Made by a program: the position numbers and the translations under genes. A stretch of DNA of 39,570 nt from Streptococcus pseudopneumoniae (GTDB lineage: Bacteria > Bacillota > Bacilli > Lactobacillales > Streptococcaceae). The DNA is taken from assembly GCF_001074565.1 (NCBI RefSeq), contig NZ_JUQX01000032.1, positions 1 to 39,570 of the forward strand. Direction: 5' to 3'. The notes beneath the pieces were generated by a model, which saw only the letters and a list, made by a program, of their open reading frames with translations, was not told the origin of the DNA and made no database searches. Positions within the stretch are counted from its first letter, which is position 1. Every line of letters starts with the position of its first letter. Below are positions 1-10,508 of this stretch, in pieces.

Positions 1-59
1 GCAATACAGAACTAAATCCTTTGGATAAATTAATTGTCTAACTTTTTGGGGTCAGTACA
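1..59 (+). mobile_element. Right end of an IS3-family (IS150-group-like) insertion sequence
   Basis: Bases 35-59 read on the minus strand start TGTACTGACCCC and continue AAAAAGTTAGACA. This is the typical terminal inverted repeat of IS150-group IS3-family elements, ending in TGT...ACA. A reading frame that looks like the last codons of the IS3 OrfB transposase stops at 26-28, six bases before the repeat, which is the usual spacing. The other end lies outside the window, so neither the element's completeness nor a target duplication can be judged. The element ends 27 bases from the pulA stop codon. The family call rests on recalled terminus and C-terminus patterns, not on a database match. Confidence 0.65.
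2..28 (+). CDS. C-terminal fragment of IS3-family transposase OrfB (partial at window edge)
   Basis: Frame 2 reads QYRTKSFG then TAA. IS3-family OrfB integrases (DDE transposases) commonly end in a short (S)PxxYR... tail, and the adjoining inverted repeat supports this. Only eight codons are visible, so the DDE core is not in the window and activity cannot be assessed. Confidence 0.5.
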   Translation, partial: QYRTKSFG

Positions 60-86
60 CAATCTAACCCTTTTTAGTTTATGAAT

Positions 87-2372
87 TTAAGAGAGTACTT
101 TAAGCACTGCGACACTAGTATTGTCGATTACATTCGACTCTTTTGAACGACTATTTGTCACAAGCATTTCCAGATTTCCTGCATTTTCAAAGTAGAAGGA
201 AGTTCCCTTTGCATTAAATACGACCAATAGATGTTCTGGTCCCCCGTGAATCTCGTAAACAATCCATCCGCTATTCTCTGCAGCAGTGTGGACAAAGACA
301 TGACGGTAAACTTCTTCATACGTAGGATAAGAAAAGGCGCTAGTCTGTGTTTTCAGTCGAATAATCTGACGAACAAACTCAATGCTCTCTTGTCTTTCAT
401 TGATCAAATCCCAGTTTATTTGGTTGACACTGTCAGGAGCGTTGTAACTATTCATAGCACGTTCTCGGTCTGCGGGAGTGAGTTGTCCATCTTCACCTGT
501 CGGAATTAACTTGGTTCGACCAAATTCTTGGCCAATTTCCATAAAGGACATTCCTTGCATGAGGAGGTTCATTGCTGTCGCTGTCTCAACCTTGCGCATA
601 ATCTGGTCTGAACTTTGATCAGGATGAAGAGTCGCTAGTAAATCATGAAGATTGTAATTGTCATGGGCTTCAACATAGTTGAGAACCTGGTTTGGACTCA
701 GATAAGAGCCCAATTCTCGGCTACCAAGAATAGCCTTGGCTACGATTGGTTCGGTGGCTGCACCACTGACAAATCCTGACTTGATTGCACCATAAACTTC
801 TCCTCCTTTGATCGCATCACGCTGATCATCGTTGAAGAATCCAATATTTGGCATCTGGTAGGCATTGTCCTTCTTGGCCTTATCATAAGGTGCAAGACCT
901 GTTCCCATATCCCAGCCTTCTCCATAAGTGATAATACGGGGATCAACCTCATCTAGCGCCCAACGAATTGCTTGCATGGTTTTGACATCATGAATACCCA
1001 TCAAGTCAAAACGGAAACCATCAATATTGTATTCTTTCACCCAGTATAGGAGAGAATCAATCATGTACTTACGGAACATTTCATGTTCACTGGCTGTTTC
1101 ATTTCCTACACCTGTACCATTTTGGAAGGTTCCATCTCGGTTCATGCGGTAGTAATAATCTGGAACTGTTGTCTGGAAAGGCGCATCAACCGTTGAGAAG
1201 GTGTGATTATAAACCACGTCCATGATGACACCAATTCCTGCATCATGATAGGCCTGAACCATGGTTTTTAGATCTCGAACGACCTGTCCTGGATCATCTG
1301 GATTACTAGAGAAACTTGGTTCTGGTGCATTGTAGTTTTGAGGATCATAGCCCCAGTTATAGGTTACGTTTCCTTCCTCATCGTACTCCTTATGGCGATC
1401 AAAGATAGGCTGAAGTTGAACATAGTTGCAACCAAGTTCTTTGATATAGTCAAAGGCGGTTGCTTGTCCGAATTGGTTAGTCGTTCCTGTCTGCGCAGCG
1501 CCGAGGAAAGTTCCTCGGAGATGCTTTGCCACTCCAGATGTTGGAGATTTGGTCAAATCTCGGATATGCATTTCACAGATAACAGCTTTACATGGATTTT
1601 CCAAACGCCAAGGAGCTTCTGTCCCATGTTTGACTTCAAATCCATCTACTTGTCTCTCTTTGTGTGAGAGAATAACAGAACGTTTTCCGTCAGGACTGGT
1701 TGCAATTGTATAAGGATCTCTTGTCAAACTCTTGTGATGAGGGAATTCAATCTGATACTGATAAGCCTTGCCAGCAAGATTTTCATCTAAATCTAGACCC
1801 CAAACACCAATGGTATTGTACTTATGACTATATGAATAGCTATTCCCACGCTCTAGATTATAGGTTTTCCAAATCGGAGCATCGTTGCTGGTATTTTCAT
1901 AGACAACTACCTGTACAGCTGTAGCTGTAGGAGCCCAAAGTTTAAAGCTTGTCTGATAATCTGAAAGACTATAACCTAGTTCTCCTTGGTAGCCCCAGTG
2001 GTGATCGTAGCTAGCGCTATGGATTGCTTTATCAAAAGCAAATGGATTTTGATCTTTGTAGTAAGGACTAGCAATGGCTGGATTTTCAGAATAATAAACC
2101 GTCTCGTCGCCCTCTAAAATCCAAACTTCTGTCAGAAGCGGATAGTAGTTATAACGCACTGGATATTCCTTAATATTTCCATTAATCTCAACTGAGAATT
2201 TTAGGTTTTCTAACTTTTCTTGACTTGTAACTGTGAAAGAGAACTTTGCTCCAAAAAAGTCATTCTCATAATACAATTTTTCAACATTGTCCGCCTGTTT
2301 TCTACTAAATGAACAAGCAGTATAATCCCCATTCTTTCGATGAAAATGGATGACTACTGGGTATCTAAACAT
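87..2372 (-). CDS. pulA: Type I pullulanase, cytoplasmic glycogen/alpha-glucan debranching enzyme
   Basis: 761 residues. It hydrolyses alpha-1,6 branches in pullulan, glycogen or branched maltodextrins and feeds linear glucan to glycolysis. The type I signature YNWGYDP is at 338-344. GH13 catalytic motifs follow: nucleophile D456 in DGFRFD, acid/base E485 in YGEGWD and transition-state D571 in EAHDN. A CBM48-like beta domain lies ahead of the barrel at about 130-230. There is no signal peptide and no LPXTG anchor, so it acts inside the cell, unlike the large surface pullulanase of pneumococci. The start at 2372 follows AGGAAAAG. ligA is upstream on the same strand with no clear terminator between them, so partial read-through is possible. 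An IS element ends just past the stop codon. Confidence 0.93.
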   Translation of the reverse strand: MFRYPVVIHFHRKNGDYTACSFSRKQADNVEKLYYENDFFGAKFSFTVTSQEKLENLKFSVEINGNIKEYPVRYNYYPLLTEVWILEGDETVYYSENPAIASPYYKDQNPFAFDKAIHSASYDHHWGYQGELGYSLSDYQTSFKLWAPTATAVQVVVYENTSNDAPIWKTYNLERGNSYSYSHKYNTIGVWGLDLDENLAGKAYQYQIEFPHHKSLTRDPYTIATSPDGKRSVILSHKERQVDGFEVKHGTEAPWRLENPCKAVICEMHIRDLTKSPTSGVAKHLRGTFLGAAQTGTTNQFGQATAFDYIKELGCNYVQLQPIFDRHKEYDEEGNVTYNWGYDPQNYNAPEPSFSSNPDDPGQVVRDLKTMVQAYHDAGIGVIMDVVYNHTFSTVDAPFQTTVPDYYYRMNRDGTFQNGTGVGNETASEHEMFRKYMIDSLLYWVKEYNIDGFRFDLMGIHDVKTMQAIRWALDEVDPRIITYGEGWDMGTGLAPYDKAKKDNAYQMPNIGFFNDDQRDAIKGGEVYGAIKSGFVSGAATEPIVAKAILGSRELGSYLSPNQVLNYVEAHDNYNLHDLLATLHPDQSSDQIMRKVETATAMNLLMQGMSFMEIGQEFGRTKLIPTGEDGQLTPADRERAMNSYNAPDSVNQINWDLINERQESIEFVRQIIRLKTQTSAFSYPTYEEVYRHVFVHTAAENSGWIVYEIHGGPEHLLVVFNAKGTSFYFENAGNLEMLVTNSRSKESNVIDNTSVAVLKVLS

Positions 2373-2432
2373 TTCTTTTCCTAATTTCTAATTTCAATTT
2401 AATTTTTTTATGTGGTGCTGATAGATTCAGCA

Positions 2433-2461
2433 ATTTAATCTCTGACTGACAATAGACTCAA
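2433..2461 (-). promoter_or_regulatory. Possible pulA promoter with a dyad over the -35
   Basis: On the minus strand TTGAGT (2456-2461) lies 17 bases before TTAAAT (2433-2438). The -10 is poor, so this is tentative. A short dyad ATAGA-ctcaa-TCTAT (2452-2466) overlaps the -35 and could be an operator. No good cre site for CcpA is visible, although starch-utilisation genes are often CcpA-controlled. The rest of the 2373-2525 gap shows nothing else. Confidence 0.3.
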
Positions 2462-2525
2462 TCTATGTAAAAAAATTCAGGAGAGATTATTTCTGACTAT
2501 CTAAGACCTAGCTGGCTGCTATTCT

Positions 2526-4520
<1,995 letters not shown>

Positions 4521-4570
4521 TGGAGAAGGGCTGAAAAAATAACAAGATTATCAAAAAATAATAAAATTTC

Positions 4571-6472
4571 TTACACCTGCTCCGATAATTCTTCCCATTC
4601 AAGCATAGCCGCTTCCTGACGATGGTTGATTTTTTCCAGTTCAGCCTGCAATTCCATGAGCTTTTCAGCATCGTTGATTTCCAACATTTGTTCAGAAATA
4701 GTTTGGCTTTGACTTTCTAACTCTTCGATTTCAGCTTCTAGACTTTCGATTTGTCGCATGAGCTTACGGGCTTCTTTTTGACTTTCTTTCTGGGCTTGGT
4801 AGTCATTAGCTGGACTTGCTTCTTTTGCTTGATTGCTAGTTAAAAGTTCCTCATTCTGTCTTACTTCTACTTCTGCCTTCTTTTCAACATAGTAGTCATA
4901 GTCTCCTAGATAGAGGGTCGAACCATTTTCGGACAATTCCAAAACATGAGTAGCTACGCGATTGATAAAGTAACGGTCGTGGCTGACGAAAAGAAGGGTT
5001 CCATCAAAGTCTATCAAGGCATTTTCTAGCACTTCCTTGCTATCAATATCCAAGTGGTTGGTTGGCTCGTCCAAAATCAAGAAGTTATTGTTTTCCATTG
5101 AAAGTTTGGCAAGCAACAAACGAGCCTTCTCGCCACCAGACAGCATGCCTACTGACTTTTTGACATCTTCTCCTGAGAAAAGGAAGGCACCTAGGCGGTT
5201 GCGGATCTCAACTTCAGGTGTCAGTTTAAAATCATTCCAGAGTTCATCGAGTACAGTATTACTTGGTGTTAGCTTGCTTTGAGTCTGATCATAGTATCCA
5301 ACCTCAACATTGGCACCAAAACGCTTCTCTCCCTTGATAAAAGGGATCTGGTCTACTATTGACTTGATAAAGGTTGACTTCCCAATGCCGTTTGGTCCGA
5401 CAATCGCAACAGCATTCATCTTACGAAGGTCTAGGTTGATAGGTTCTGATAATATTTCTCCATCATAGCCAATAGCAGCATTTTCAACAGTCAGGACAAC
5501 ATTGCCCGATGTTTTTTCCGACTGGAAGGTCATATTGGCTGATTTCTTGCCAGCTTCAGGCTTGTCCAAGCGCTCCATTTTTTCCAGTTGTTTACGGCGC
5601 GATTGGGCACGTTTAGTTGTCGAAGCCCTTACTAGATTGCGATTAACAAAATCTTCCAGAGCAGCGATTTCCTTCTGCTGTTTTTCATAGTTTTTTGCCT
5701 CAGTTGCTAGTTTTTGCTCTTTTTGTTCAACATAATGAGAGTAATTCCCCACATAGCGATCCAAAGAATGCTTGGTCAAATCGAGCGTAATTGTTGCAAC
5801 CTTGTCCAAGAAATAACGGTCGTGACTGACAATGATGAGAGCGCCACTGTAGTTCACCAAGTAATTCTCTAGCCAGGCTATCGTTTCAATATCCAAGTGG
5901 TTGGTTGGCTCGTCCAAGACCAAGAGATTTGATTTTTCAAGGAGCATTTTGGCCAGCGCTAGACGAGTATTTTGACCACCAGAAAGCTCAGCAATTTTCG
6001 TCTGCCACATAGATTCATCAAACTTGAAACCATTTAAGATAGCACGGATATCAGCTTCGTAGGTAAAGCCACCAGCCTGACGGAAATTTTCTGACAAACG
6101 ATCATAATCCGCCATCAGTTTATCCAAATCTTCACCAGACTTTTCACCCATCTCCAACTCCATCTTACGCAGTTGCTCCTCAGTCCGACGCAAGTCATCA
6201 AAGACATGAAGCATTTCATCGTAGATGGTATTTTCAGACTCAAAACGGCTATCTTGGGCTAGGTAAGACAAAGAAACATCTTTTTTCTTATTGATTTCTC
6301 CACTGGTCGGCTCCTCTTCCCTAACCAAAATCTTTAAAAGAGTAGACTTACCTGCTCCATTTTTTCCAACTAGGGCAATTCTGTCTCGTTCATCAACTTG
6401 CAAATTGATATTATCAAAAAGAACTTCACCTGCAAAAGAACGTTCAATTTTATTAGCTTGTAAAATAATCAT
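4571..6472 (-). CDS. ABC-F family ATPase (ribosome-associated translation factor type)
   Basis: 633 residues with two ABC nucleotide-binding domains and no membrane segment, the ABC-F layout. Walker A motifs are GKNGAGKST (36-44) and GPNGIGKST. Signatures are LSGGQNTRLAL and LSGGEKARLLL, and Walker B DEPTNHLD occurs twice. A charged interdomain linker carries the ABCF P-site tRNA interaction motif region, and the C-terminal tail (about 540-633) is a predicted coiled coil. By family knowledge such proteins bind the ribosomal E site and relieve stalled translation; some give antibiotic resistance. This one looks like a housekeeping YdiF/Uup-type member. It is divergent from pgm. ATG 6472 is the only upstream start and lacks a ribosome site (see its promoter). 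Confidence 0.92.
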   Translation of the reverse strand: MIILQANKIERSFAGEVLFDNINLQVDERDRIALVGKNGAGKSTLLKILVREEEPTSGEINKKKDVSLSYLAQDSRFESENTIYDEMLHVFDDLRRTEEQLRKMELEMGEKSGEDLDKLMADYDRLSENFRQAGGFTYEADIRAILNGFKFDESMWQTKIAELSGGQNTRLALAKMLLEKSNLLVLDEPTNHLDIETIAWLENYLVNYSGALIIVSHDRYFLDKVATITLDLTKHSLDRYVGNYSHYVEQKEQKLATEAKNYEKQQKEIAALEDFVNRNLVRASTTKRAQSRRKQLEKMERLDKPEAGKKSANMTFQSEKTSGNVVLTVENAAIGYDGEILSEPINLDLRKMNAVAIVGPNGIGKSTFIKSIVDQIPFIKGEKRFGANVEVGYYDQTQSKLTPSNTVLDELWNDFKLTPEVEIRNRLGAFLFSGEDVKKSVGMLSGGEKARLLLAKLSMENNNFLILDEPTNHLDIDSKEVLENALIDFDGTLLFVSHDRYFINRVATHVLELSENGSTLYLGDYDYYVEKKAEVEVRQNEELLTSNQAKEASPANDYQAQKESQKEARKLMRQIESLEAEIEELESQSQTISEQMLEINDAEKLMELQAELEKINHRQEAAMLEWEELSEQV

Positions 6473-6478
6473 ATAGGT

Positions 6479-6507
6479 AGTATAGCATGTTTCCCTAAGG
6501 GGTTCAA
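6479..6507 (-). promoter_or_regulatory. Near-consensus promoter of the ABC-F gene, leaderless geometry
   Basis: Minus strand: -35 TTGAAC (6502-6507), 17-base spacer, TGC then -10 TATACT (6479-6484). Six bases ACCTAT (6473-6478) follow and then ATG at 6472, so +1 falls on the start codon. The spacer contains a small CCCT-A-AGGG dyad (6493-6501). Confidence 0.75.
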
Positions 6508-6558
6508 GACTATAGAATCCATTTCATTTCAAGCTTTTTCAGAAAGTTATGCTAACGT

Positions 6559-6587
6559 TTTACTAAATTGATAAATCGTGATATAAT
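6559..6587 (+). promoter_or_regulatory. pgm promoter, extended -10
   Basis: -35 TTTACT (6559-6564), 17 bases, then -10 TATAAT (6582-6587) preceded by TGA. The start codon is about 31 bases downstream of the expected +1, with a strong AAAGGAGA ribosome site at 6611-6618. Confidence 0.75.
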
Positions 6588-6624
6588 GAAAGCGATTAAA
6601 GCAAATAAACAAAGGAGACACTCT

Positions 6625-8343
6625 ATGACTTACCAAGAAAATTATCAAAAATGGGTCGATTTTGCTGAACTTCCAGACTACCTTCGTCAAGATTTGGAAA
6701 ACATGGACGAAAAGACAAAGGAAGACGCCTTCTATACCAATCTTGAATTTGGTACTGCTGGTATGCGTGGTTTGATCGGTGCTGGTACAAATCGTATCAA
6801 TATCTATGTTGTCCGTCAAGCGACTGAAGGTTTGGCTCGTTTGATTGAGTCAAAAGGTGGAAATGAAAAAGAACGCGGTGTGGCAATTGCCTACGATAGC
6901 CGTCACTTCTCACCTGAGTTTGCCTTTGAATCTGCGGCAGTTCTTGCTAAACACGGTATCAAATCTTACGTATTTGAAAGCCTCCGTCCAACTCCTGAAC
7001 TTTCATTCGCTGTTCGTCACCTCAACTGTTTCGCAGGTATCATGATTACTGCCAGTCATAACCCTGCTCCATTTAACGGTTATAAGGTTTACGGAGAAGA
7101 CGGTGGACAAATGCCTCCACACGATGCAGACGCTTTGACTACTTATATTCGTGCTATCGAAAATCCATTCGCTGTGGAAGTTGCTGATGTCGAAGCAGAA
7201 AAAGCTTCTGGCTTGATTGAAGTTATCGGCGAAGCTGTCGATGTGGAATACCTTAAAGAAGTTAAGGACGTAAACATCAACCCAACCTTGATTGAAGAAT
7301 TTGGTAAAGACATGAAGATTGTCTACACACCACTCCATGGTACTGGTGAAATGTTGGCTCGTCGTGCTCTTGCCCAAGCCGGATTTGACTCTGTTCAAGT
7401 CGTCGAAGCGCAAGCAACTCCAGACCCTGATTTCTCTACTGTGAAATCTCCAAACCCAGAAAGCCAAGCAGCCTTTGCCCTTGCTGAAGAACTCGGACGC
7501 AAAGTTGGTGCAGATGTTCTTGTTGCAACTGACCCGGACGCTGACCGTGTTGGAGTTGAAGTTCTTCAAAAAGATGGCAGCTACCTCAACCTCTCAGGTA
7601 ACCAAATCGGTGCCATCATGGCTAAGTACATCTTGGAAGCCCACAAAAACGCTGGAACTCTTCCTGAAAATGCAGCCCTCTGCAAGTCTATCGTATCAAC
7701 TGACTTGGTAACGAAGATTGCTGAGAGCTACGGCGCAACTATGTTCAACGTCCTAACTGGTTTCAAATTTATCGCTGAAAAGATTCAAGAATTCGAAGAA
7801 AAACACAACCACACCTACATGATGGGATTTGAAGAAAGCTTCGGTTACTTGATCAAACCATTCGTACGTGATAAAGATGCTATTCAAGCTGTTCTTGTCG
7901 TTGCTGAACTTGCTGCCTACTACCGTTCACGTGGTTTGACACTTGCTGATGGTATCGAAGAAATCTACAAAGAATACGGCTACTACGCTGAAAAGACAAT
8001 CTCTGTTACCCTTTCTGGTGTTGATGGTGCAGAACAAATCAAAGCCATTATGGCTAAGTTCCGTAACAATGCTCCAAAAGAATGGAACACAACAGCTATC
8101 ACTGTCGTAGAAGACTTCAAGGCTCAAACTGCTACTGCTGCTGACGGTACTGTTACAAACTTGACAACTCCTCCAAGTGATGTTTTGAAATACACACTTG
8201 CTGACGGTTCATGGATTGCTGTTCGCCCTTCTGGTACTGAACCAAAAATCAAATTCTACATTGCCGTTGTGGGTGAAAGTAATGAAGATTCACAAGCTAA
8301 GATTGCCAACATCGAAGCAGAAATCAATGCTTTTGTTAAATAA
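6625..8343 (+). CDS. pgm: Alpha-phosphoglucomutase (alpha-D-phosphohexomutase)
   Basis: 572 residues. It interconverts glucose 1-phosphate and glucose 6-phosphate, linking glycolysis to UDP-glucose, capsule, teichoic acid and glycogen-type glucans. The phosphoserine loop TASHNP has catalytic S144. The metal loop is DPDADR, the sugar-binding loop GFEESFGY, and the phosphate-binding C-terminal loop RPSGTEPKIKFY. I chose ATG 6625 because AAAGGAGA precedes it; an in-frame TTG at 6568 lies upstream of the -10 box and cannot be used. Codon use is strongly biased, as in highly expressed streptococcal genes. A hairpin terminator follows. Confidence 0.96.
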   Translation: MTYQENYQKWVDFAELPDYLRQDLENMDEKTKEDAFYTNLEFGTAGMRGLIGAGTNRINIYVVRQATEGLARLIESKGGNEKERGVAIAYDSRHFSPEFAFESAAVLAKHGIKSYVFESLRPTPELSFAVRHLNCFAGIMITASHNPAPFNGYKVYGEDGGQMPPHDADALTTYIRAIENPFAVEVADVEAEKASGLIEVIGEAVDVEYLKEVKDVNINPTLIEEFGKDMKIVYTPLHGTGEMLARRALAQAGFDSVQVVEAQATPDPDFSTVKSPNPESQAAFALAEELGRKVGADVLVATDPDADRVGVEVLQKDGSYLNLSGNQIGAIMAKYILEAHKNAGTLPENAALCKSIVSTDLVTKIAESYGATMFNVLTGFKFIAEKIQEFEEKHNHTYMMGFEESFGYLIKPFVRDKDAIQAVLVVAELAAYYRSRGLTLADGIEEIYKEYGYYAEKTISVTLSGVDGAEQIKAIMAKFRNNAPKEWNTTAITVVEDFKAQTATAADGTVTNLTTPPSDVLKYTLADGSWIAVRPSGTEPKIKFYIAVVGESNEDSQAKIANIEAEINAFVK

Positions 8344-8351
8344 GAAATTAT

Positions 8352-8384
8352 AAAAGATGAGACCAACCAATCTCATCTTTTTTT
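8352..8384 (+). terminator. Intrinsic terminator of pgm
   Basis: AAGATGAGA (8354-8362) pairs with TCTCATCTT (8371-8379) around an eight-base loop. A flanking A/T run extends the stem and T residues run to 8384. Confidence 0.85.
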
Positions 8385-8454
8385 CGTATCAAATCTAAGC
8401 ATTTTTAGAAACTTTATGGCATACTAGACTTATCAATGAAAGCGAGGTAATCTC

Positions 8455-8802
8455 ATGGAACATTTTTTAGAAAACATCAAAAACCTTGAAGTCACTACAG
8501 TTGCGCGTGCACAAGAAGCACTCGATAATAAAGAAACAGCAACCTTCTTTATTGGCCGTAAAACTTGCCCTTACTGCCGTAAATTTGCAGGCACATTGGC
8601 AGGTGTCGTAGCTGAAACTAAAGCTCACATCTACTTCATCAACAGTGAAGAACCAAGCCAACTCAATGAATTGCAAGAATTCCGCTCACGTTATGGAATT
8701 CCAACCGTACCAGGATTTGTTCATATTGCAGATGGCCAAATCAATGTCCGTTGCGACTCTTCCATGTCAGCACAAGAAATCAAAGAATTTGCAGGATTGT
8801 AA
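8455..8802 (+). CDS. bta: Thioredoxin-like protein, bacteriocin transport accessory (Bta) type
   Basis: 115 residues with a thioredoxin fold. The redox motif CPYC (TCPYCRKF, near residue 39) and the cis-proline segment GIPTVPGF are both present. No signal peptide, so it is cytosolic. Streptococcal homologues are annotated as bacteriocin transport accessory protein. No bacteriocin or ABC exporter gene lies nearby, so a general thiol-disulfide role is as likely. ATG 8455 has GAGGT upstream. A possible extended -10 (TGG then CATACT, 8420-8425) suggests its own transcription. It is followed by a terminator shared with the convergent channel gene. Confidence 0.8.
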   Translation: MEHFLENIKNLEVTTVARAQEALDNKETATFFIGRKTCPYCRKFAGTLAGVVAETKAHIYFINSEEPSQLNELQEFRSRYGIPTVPGFVHIADGQINVRCDSSMSAQEIKEFAGL

Positions 8803-8805
8803 AAA

Positions 8806-8827
8806 AGCCACTCGTTGAGTGGTTTTT
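8806..8827 (+). terminator. Bidirectional terminator between bta and the K+ channel gene
   Basis: CCACTC (8808-8813), loop GTT, GAGTGG (8817-8822), then five T. An A run before the stem gives a U tract on the other strand, so it can serve both convergent genes. Confidence 0.8.
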
Positions 8828-8839
8828 GTATGGTCTAAA

Positions 8840-9613
8840 TTACTTTTTTTCAAGCAAATCTTGTATCATTCTATGTAGTTCTTCTATCTTCTCGGATTGC
8901 CTCTCTAGTAACATTCTCTGACTAGACAATTCATCTTGGAGTTTATCGAGTTTTATCTGTTCATCTGGATTCTCTTTCACGAAAAAATTCGTCAAGGAAC
9001 TCGTTAACATCCCTATTGTTCCAATACCAACAAGCATTAATAAAACAGCTAACCACTTCCCAAAAATCGATGCAGGAACAATATCTCCATAACCAACAGT
9101 CGTTACCGTTACAAGCGCCCACCAAAGACTATCCGAAAAAGATTTTTCTTCAACAACTGATAAAATTGAACTCCCTACCAGTACAATAAAGGAATTGAGA
9201 TAGAAAATATAAAGTAAGCCATTTGTCCGTAAGAGTTTGCTAACCTTCTTTTCCAACTTGCCAGTCAATCCTACGATTCTTAAAAGATGAGTGAGTTTCA
9301 GTAATTTTGTCAGTCTTGCTAAGCGGAAGATACGCCCTAATCGAAATACTGTAAAAATAGCGTTTAAAGGAAGTATAGCTAACAAGTCAAAGATATTTTC
9401 AAGGATAAATCGCCATTTTCCTTGGCTTGAAAAGAAGCGCCAACCATAATCTACCACAAAAACAAACCAAATCAGTAAATCAATGATGCTGTAGGGAGGA
9501 TTGTCCAAATCAATCATTTCCGCAAATCCAAGCAAAACCAGAACAACCGATATCAGTGCTAGAATGATAATCGTTGTATCATAGTAATCTCTAAATAACC
9601 ATTTTTTCTTCAA
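8840..9613 (-). CDS. Six-transmembrane voltage-gated-type potassium channel
   Basis: 257 residues. The selectivity filter TVGYGD (172-177) follows the pore helix. An S4-like segment at 91-112 has basic residues at three-residue intervals (R91, R94, R97, R100, K103, K106). Hydrophobic segments S1-S3 lie before it and S5/S6 flank the pore. The C-terminus (about 215-255) is a charged coiled coil, consistent with tetramer assembly. There is no RCK/TrkA-N domain. By family it is a plasma-membrane K+ channel for membrane potential or osmotic balance. Start is TTG 9613, eight bases after AGGAG. An extended -10 (TGG-TATAAT) is at 9640-9645. Confidence 0.88.
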   Translation of the reverse strand: MKKKWLFRDYYDTTIIILALISVVLVLLGFAEMIDLDNPPYSIIDLLIWFVFVVDYGWRFFSSQGKWRFILENIFDLLAILPLNAIFTVFRLGRIFRLARLTKLLKLTHLLRIVGLTGKLEKKVSKLLRTNGLLYIFYLNSFIVLVGSSILSVVEEKSFSDSLWWALVTVTTVGYGDIVPASIFGKWLAVLLMLVGIGTIGMLTSSLTNFFVKENPDEQIKLDKLQDELSSQRMLLERQSEKIEELHRMIQDLLEKK

Positions 9614-9639
9614 AATATTACTCCTATATATTTTTAATC

Positions 9640-9648
9640 ATTATACCA
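9640..9648 (-). promoter_or_regulatory. Extended -10 of the K+ channel gene
   Basis: Minus strand TGG-TATAAT (hexamer 9640-9645), about 27 bases before the TTG start. The -35 is not recognisable, which is common for extended -10 promoters. Confidence 0.6.
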
Positions 9649-9674
9649 CACTAAATCCCTGATAAATACATAAG

Positions 9675-9698
9675 AAAAGAAGGCTCTCGCCTTCTTTT
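9675..9698 (-). terminator. Terminator after the vic operon
   Basis: AAAAGAAGGC (9675-9684) and GCCTTCTTTT (9689-9698) form a ten-pair stem with a four-base loop. Read on the minus strand it is followed by a T-rich stretch. The stem overlaps the vicX stop codon by one base. Confidence 0.8.
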
Positions 9699-10507
9699 TA
9701 TATATCTGTTAATGGTGTTGCGGTATCTGGGGAGGTGTCGTAAACCTTAAAGTCAACTCCGACTCCCAGATCGGCTTGGGCCAGCTGATTGACCATGGTC
9801 ATATGAGCCAGCTCCTTGATATTGTTCTCTTTGGACAAGTGGCCAAGGTAGATTTTCTTGGTTCGATTTCCCATGGCACGAATCATGGCCTCAGCTCCGT
9901 CTTCGTTAGAGAGGTGGCCAAGATCAGATAGGATACGTTGTTTGAGTCGCCAAGCATAAGAACCTGCTCGTAAGATTTCCACGTCGTGGTTGGATTCGAT
10001 GAGATAACCGTCAGCATTCTCAACAATTCCTGCCATACGATCACTAACATAACCTGTGTCAGTCAACATGACAAAACTCTTATCATCCTTCATAAAGCGA
10101 TAAAACTGGGGTGCTGCGGCATCATGACTAACCCCAAAACTCTCAATATCGATATCGCCAAAGGTTTTGGTTTTTCCCATTTCAAAAATGTGTTTCTGGG
10201 ATGAATCCACCTTACCGAGGTATTTGCTATTTTCCATGGCCTGCCAGGTTTTTTCATTGGCGTAAAGGTCCATGCCATATTTGCGAGCCAAGACACCGAC
10301 TCCATGAATATGGTCTGAATGCTCATGCGTAATCAAAATCGCATCCAAATCTTCAGGTTTACGATTGATTTCACTCAAAAGACTGGTAATTTTCTTACCA
10401 GACAAGCCTGCATCCACTAATATTTTCTTTTTTGGGGTTTCCAGATAAAAGGAATTTCCACTGGAACCTGATGCTAAAATACTGTATTTAAAGCCTATTT
10501 CACTCAT
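9698..10507 (-). CDS. vicX: VicX (WalJ/YycJ), metallo-beta-lactamase-fold hydrolase
   Basis: 269 residues. The metal-binding motif HEHSDH (within ITHEHSDH), further histidines downstream (GVSHDAA, SNHDVE, LGHLS) and an N-terminal LASGSSGNS strand are typical of YycJ/WalJ. It is cytosolic. The family is linked to cell-wall and competence phenotypes and to DNA-end handling, but its substrate in streptococci is not settled. It is third in vicRKX, one base after the vicK stop, so translation is likely coupled. A terminator overlaps its end. Confidence 0.92.
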   Translation of the reverse strand: MSEIGFKYSILASGSSGNSFYLETPKKKILVDAGLSGKKITSLLSEINRKPEDLDAILITHEHSDHIHGVGVLARKYGMDLYANEKTWQAMENSKYLGKVDSSQKHIFEMGKTKTFGDIDIESFGVSHDAAAPQFYRFMKDDKSFVMLTDTGYVSDRMAGIVENADGYLIESNHDVEILRAGSYAWRLKQRILSDLGHLSNEDGAEAMIRAMGNRTKKIYLGHLSKENNIKELAHMTMVNQLAQADLGVGVDFKVYDTSPDTATPLTDI

Positions 10508-10508
10508 T

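Noticed and set aside
7003..7569. 188-codon open frame on the minus strand
   Set aside because: It is antisense to pgm, a strongly conserved gene with biased codon use. Its translation is low-complexity and lacks a ribosome site.
8455..8802. bta gene as evidence for a bacteriocin locus
   Set aside because: No bacteriocin precursor or exporter is near; the flanking genes are pgm and a K+ channel.
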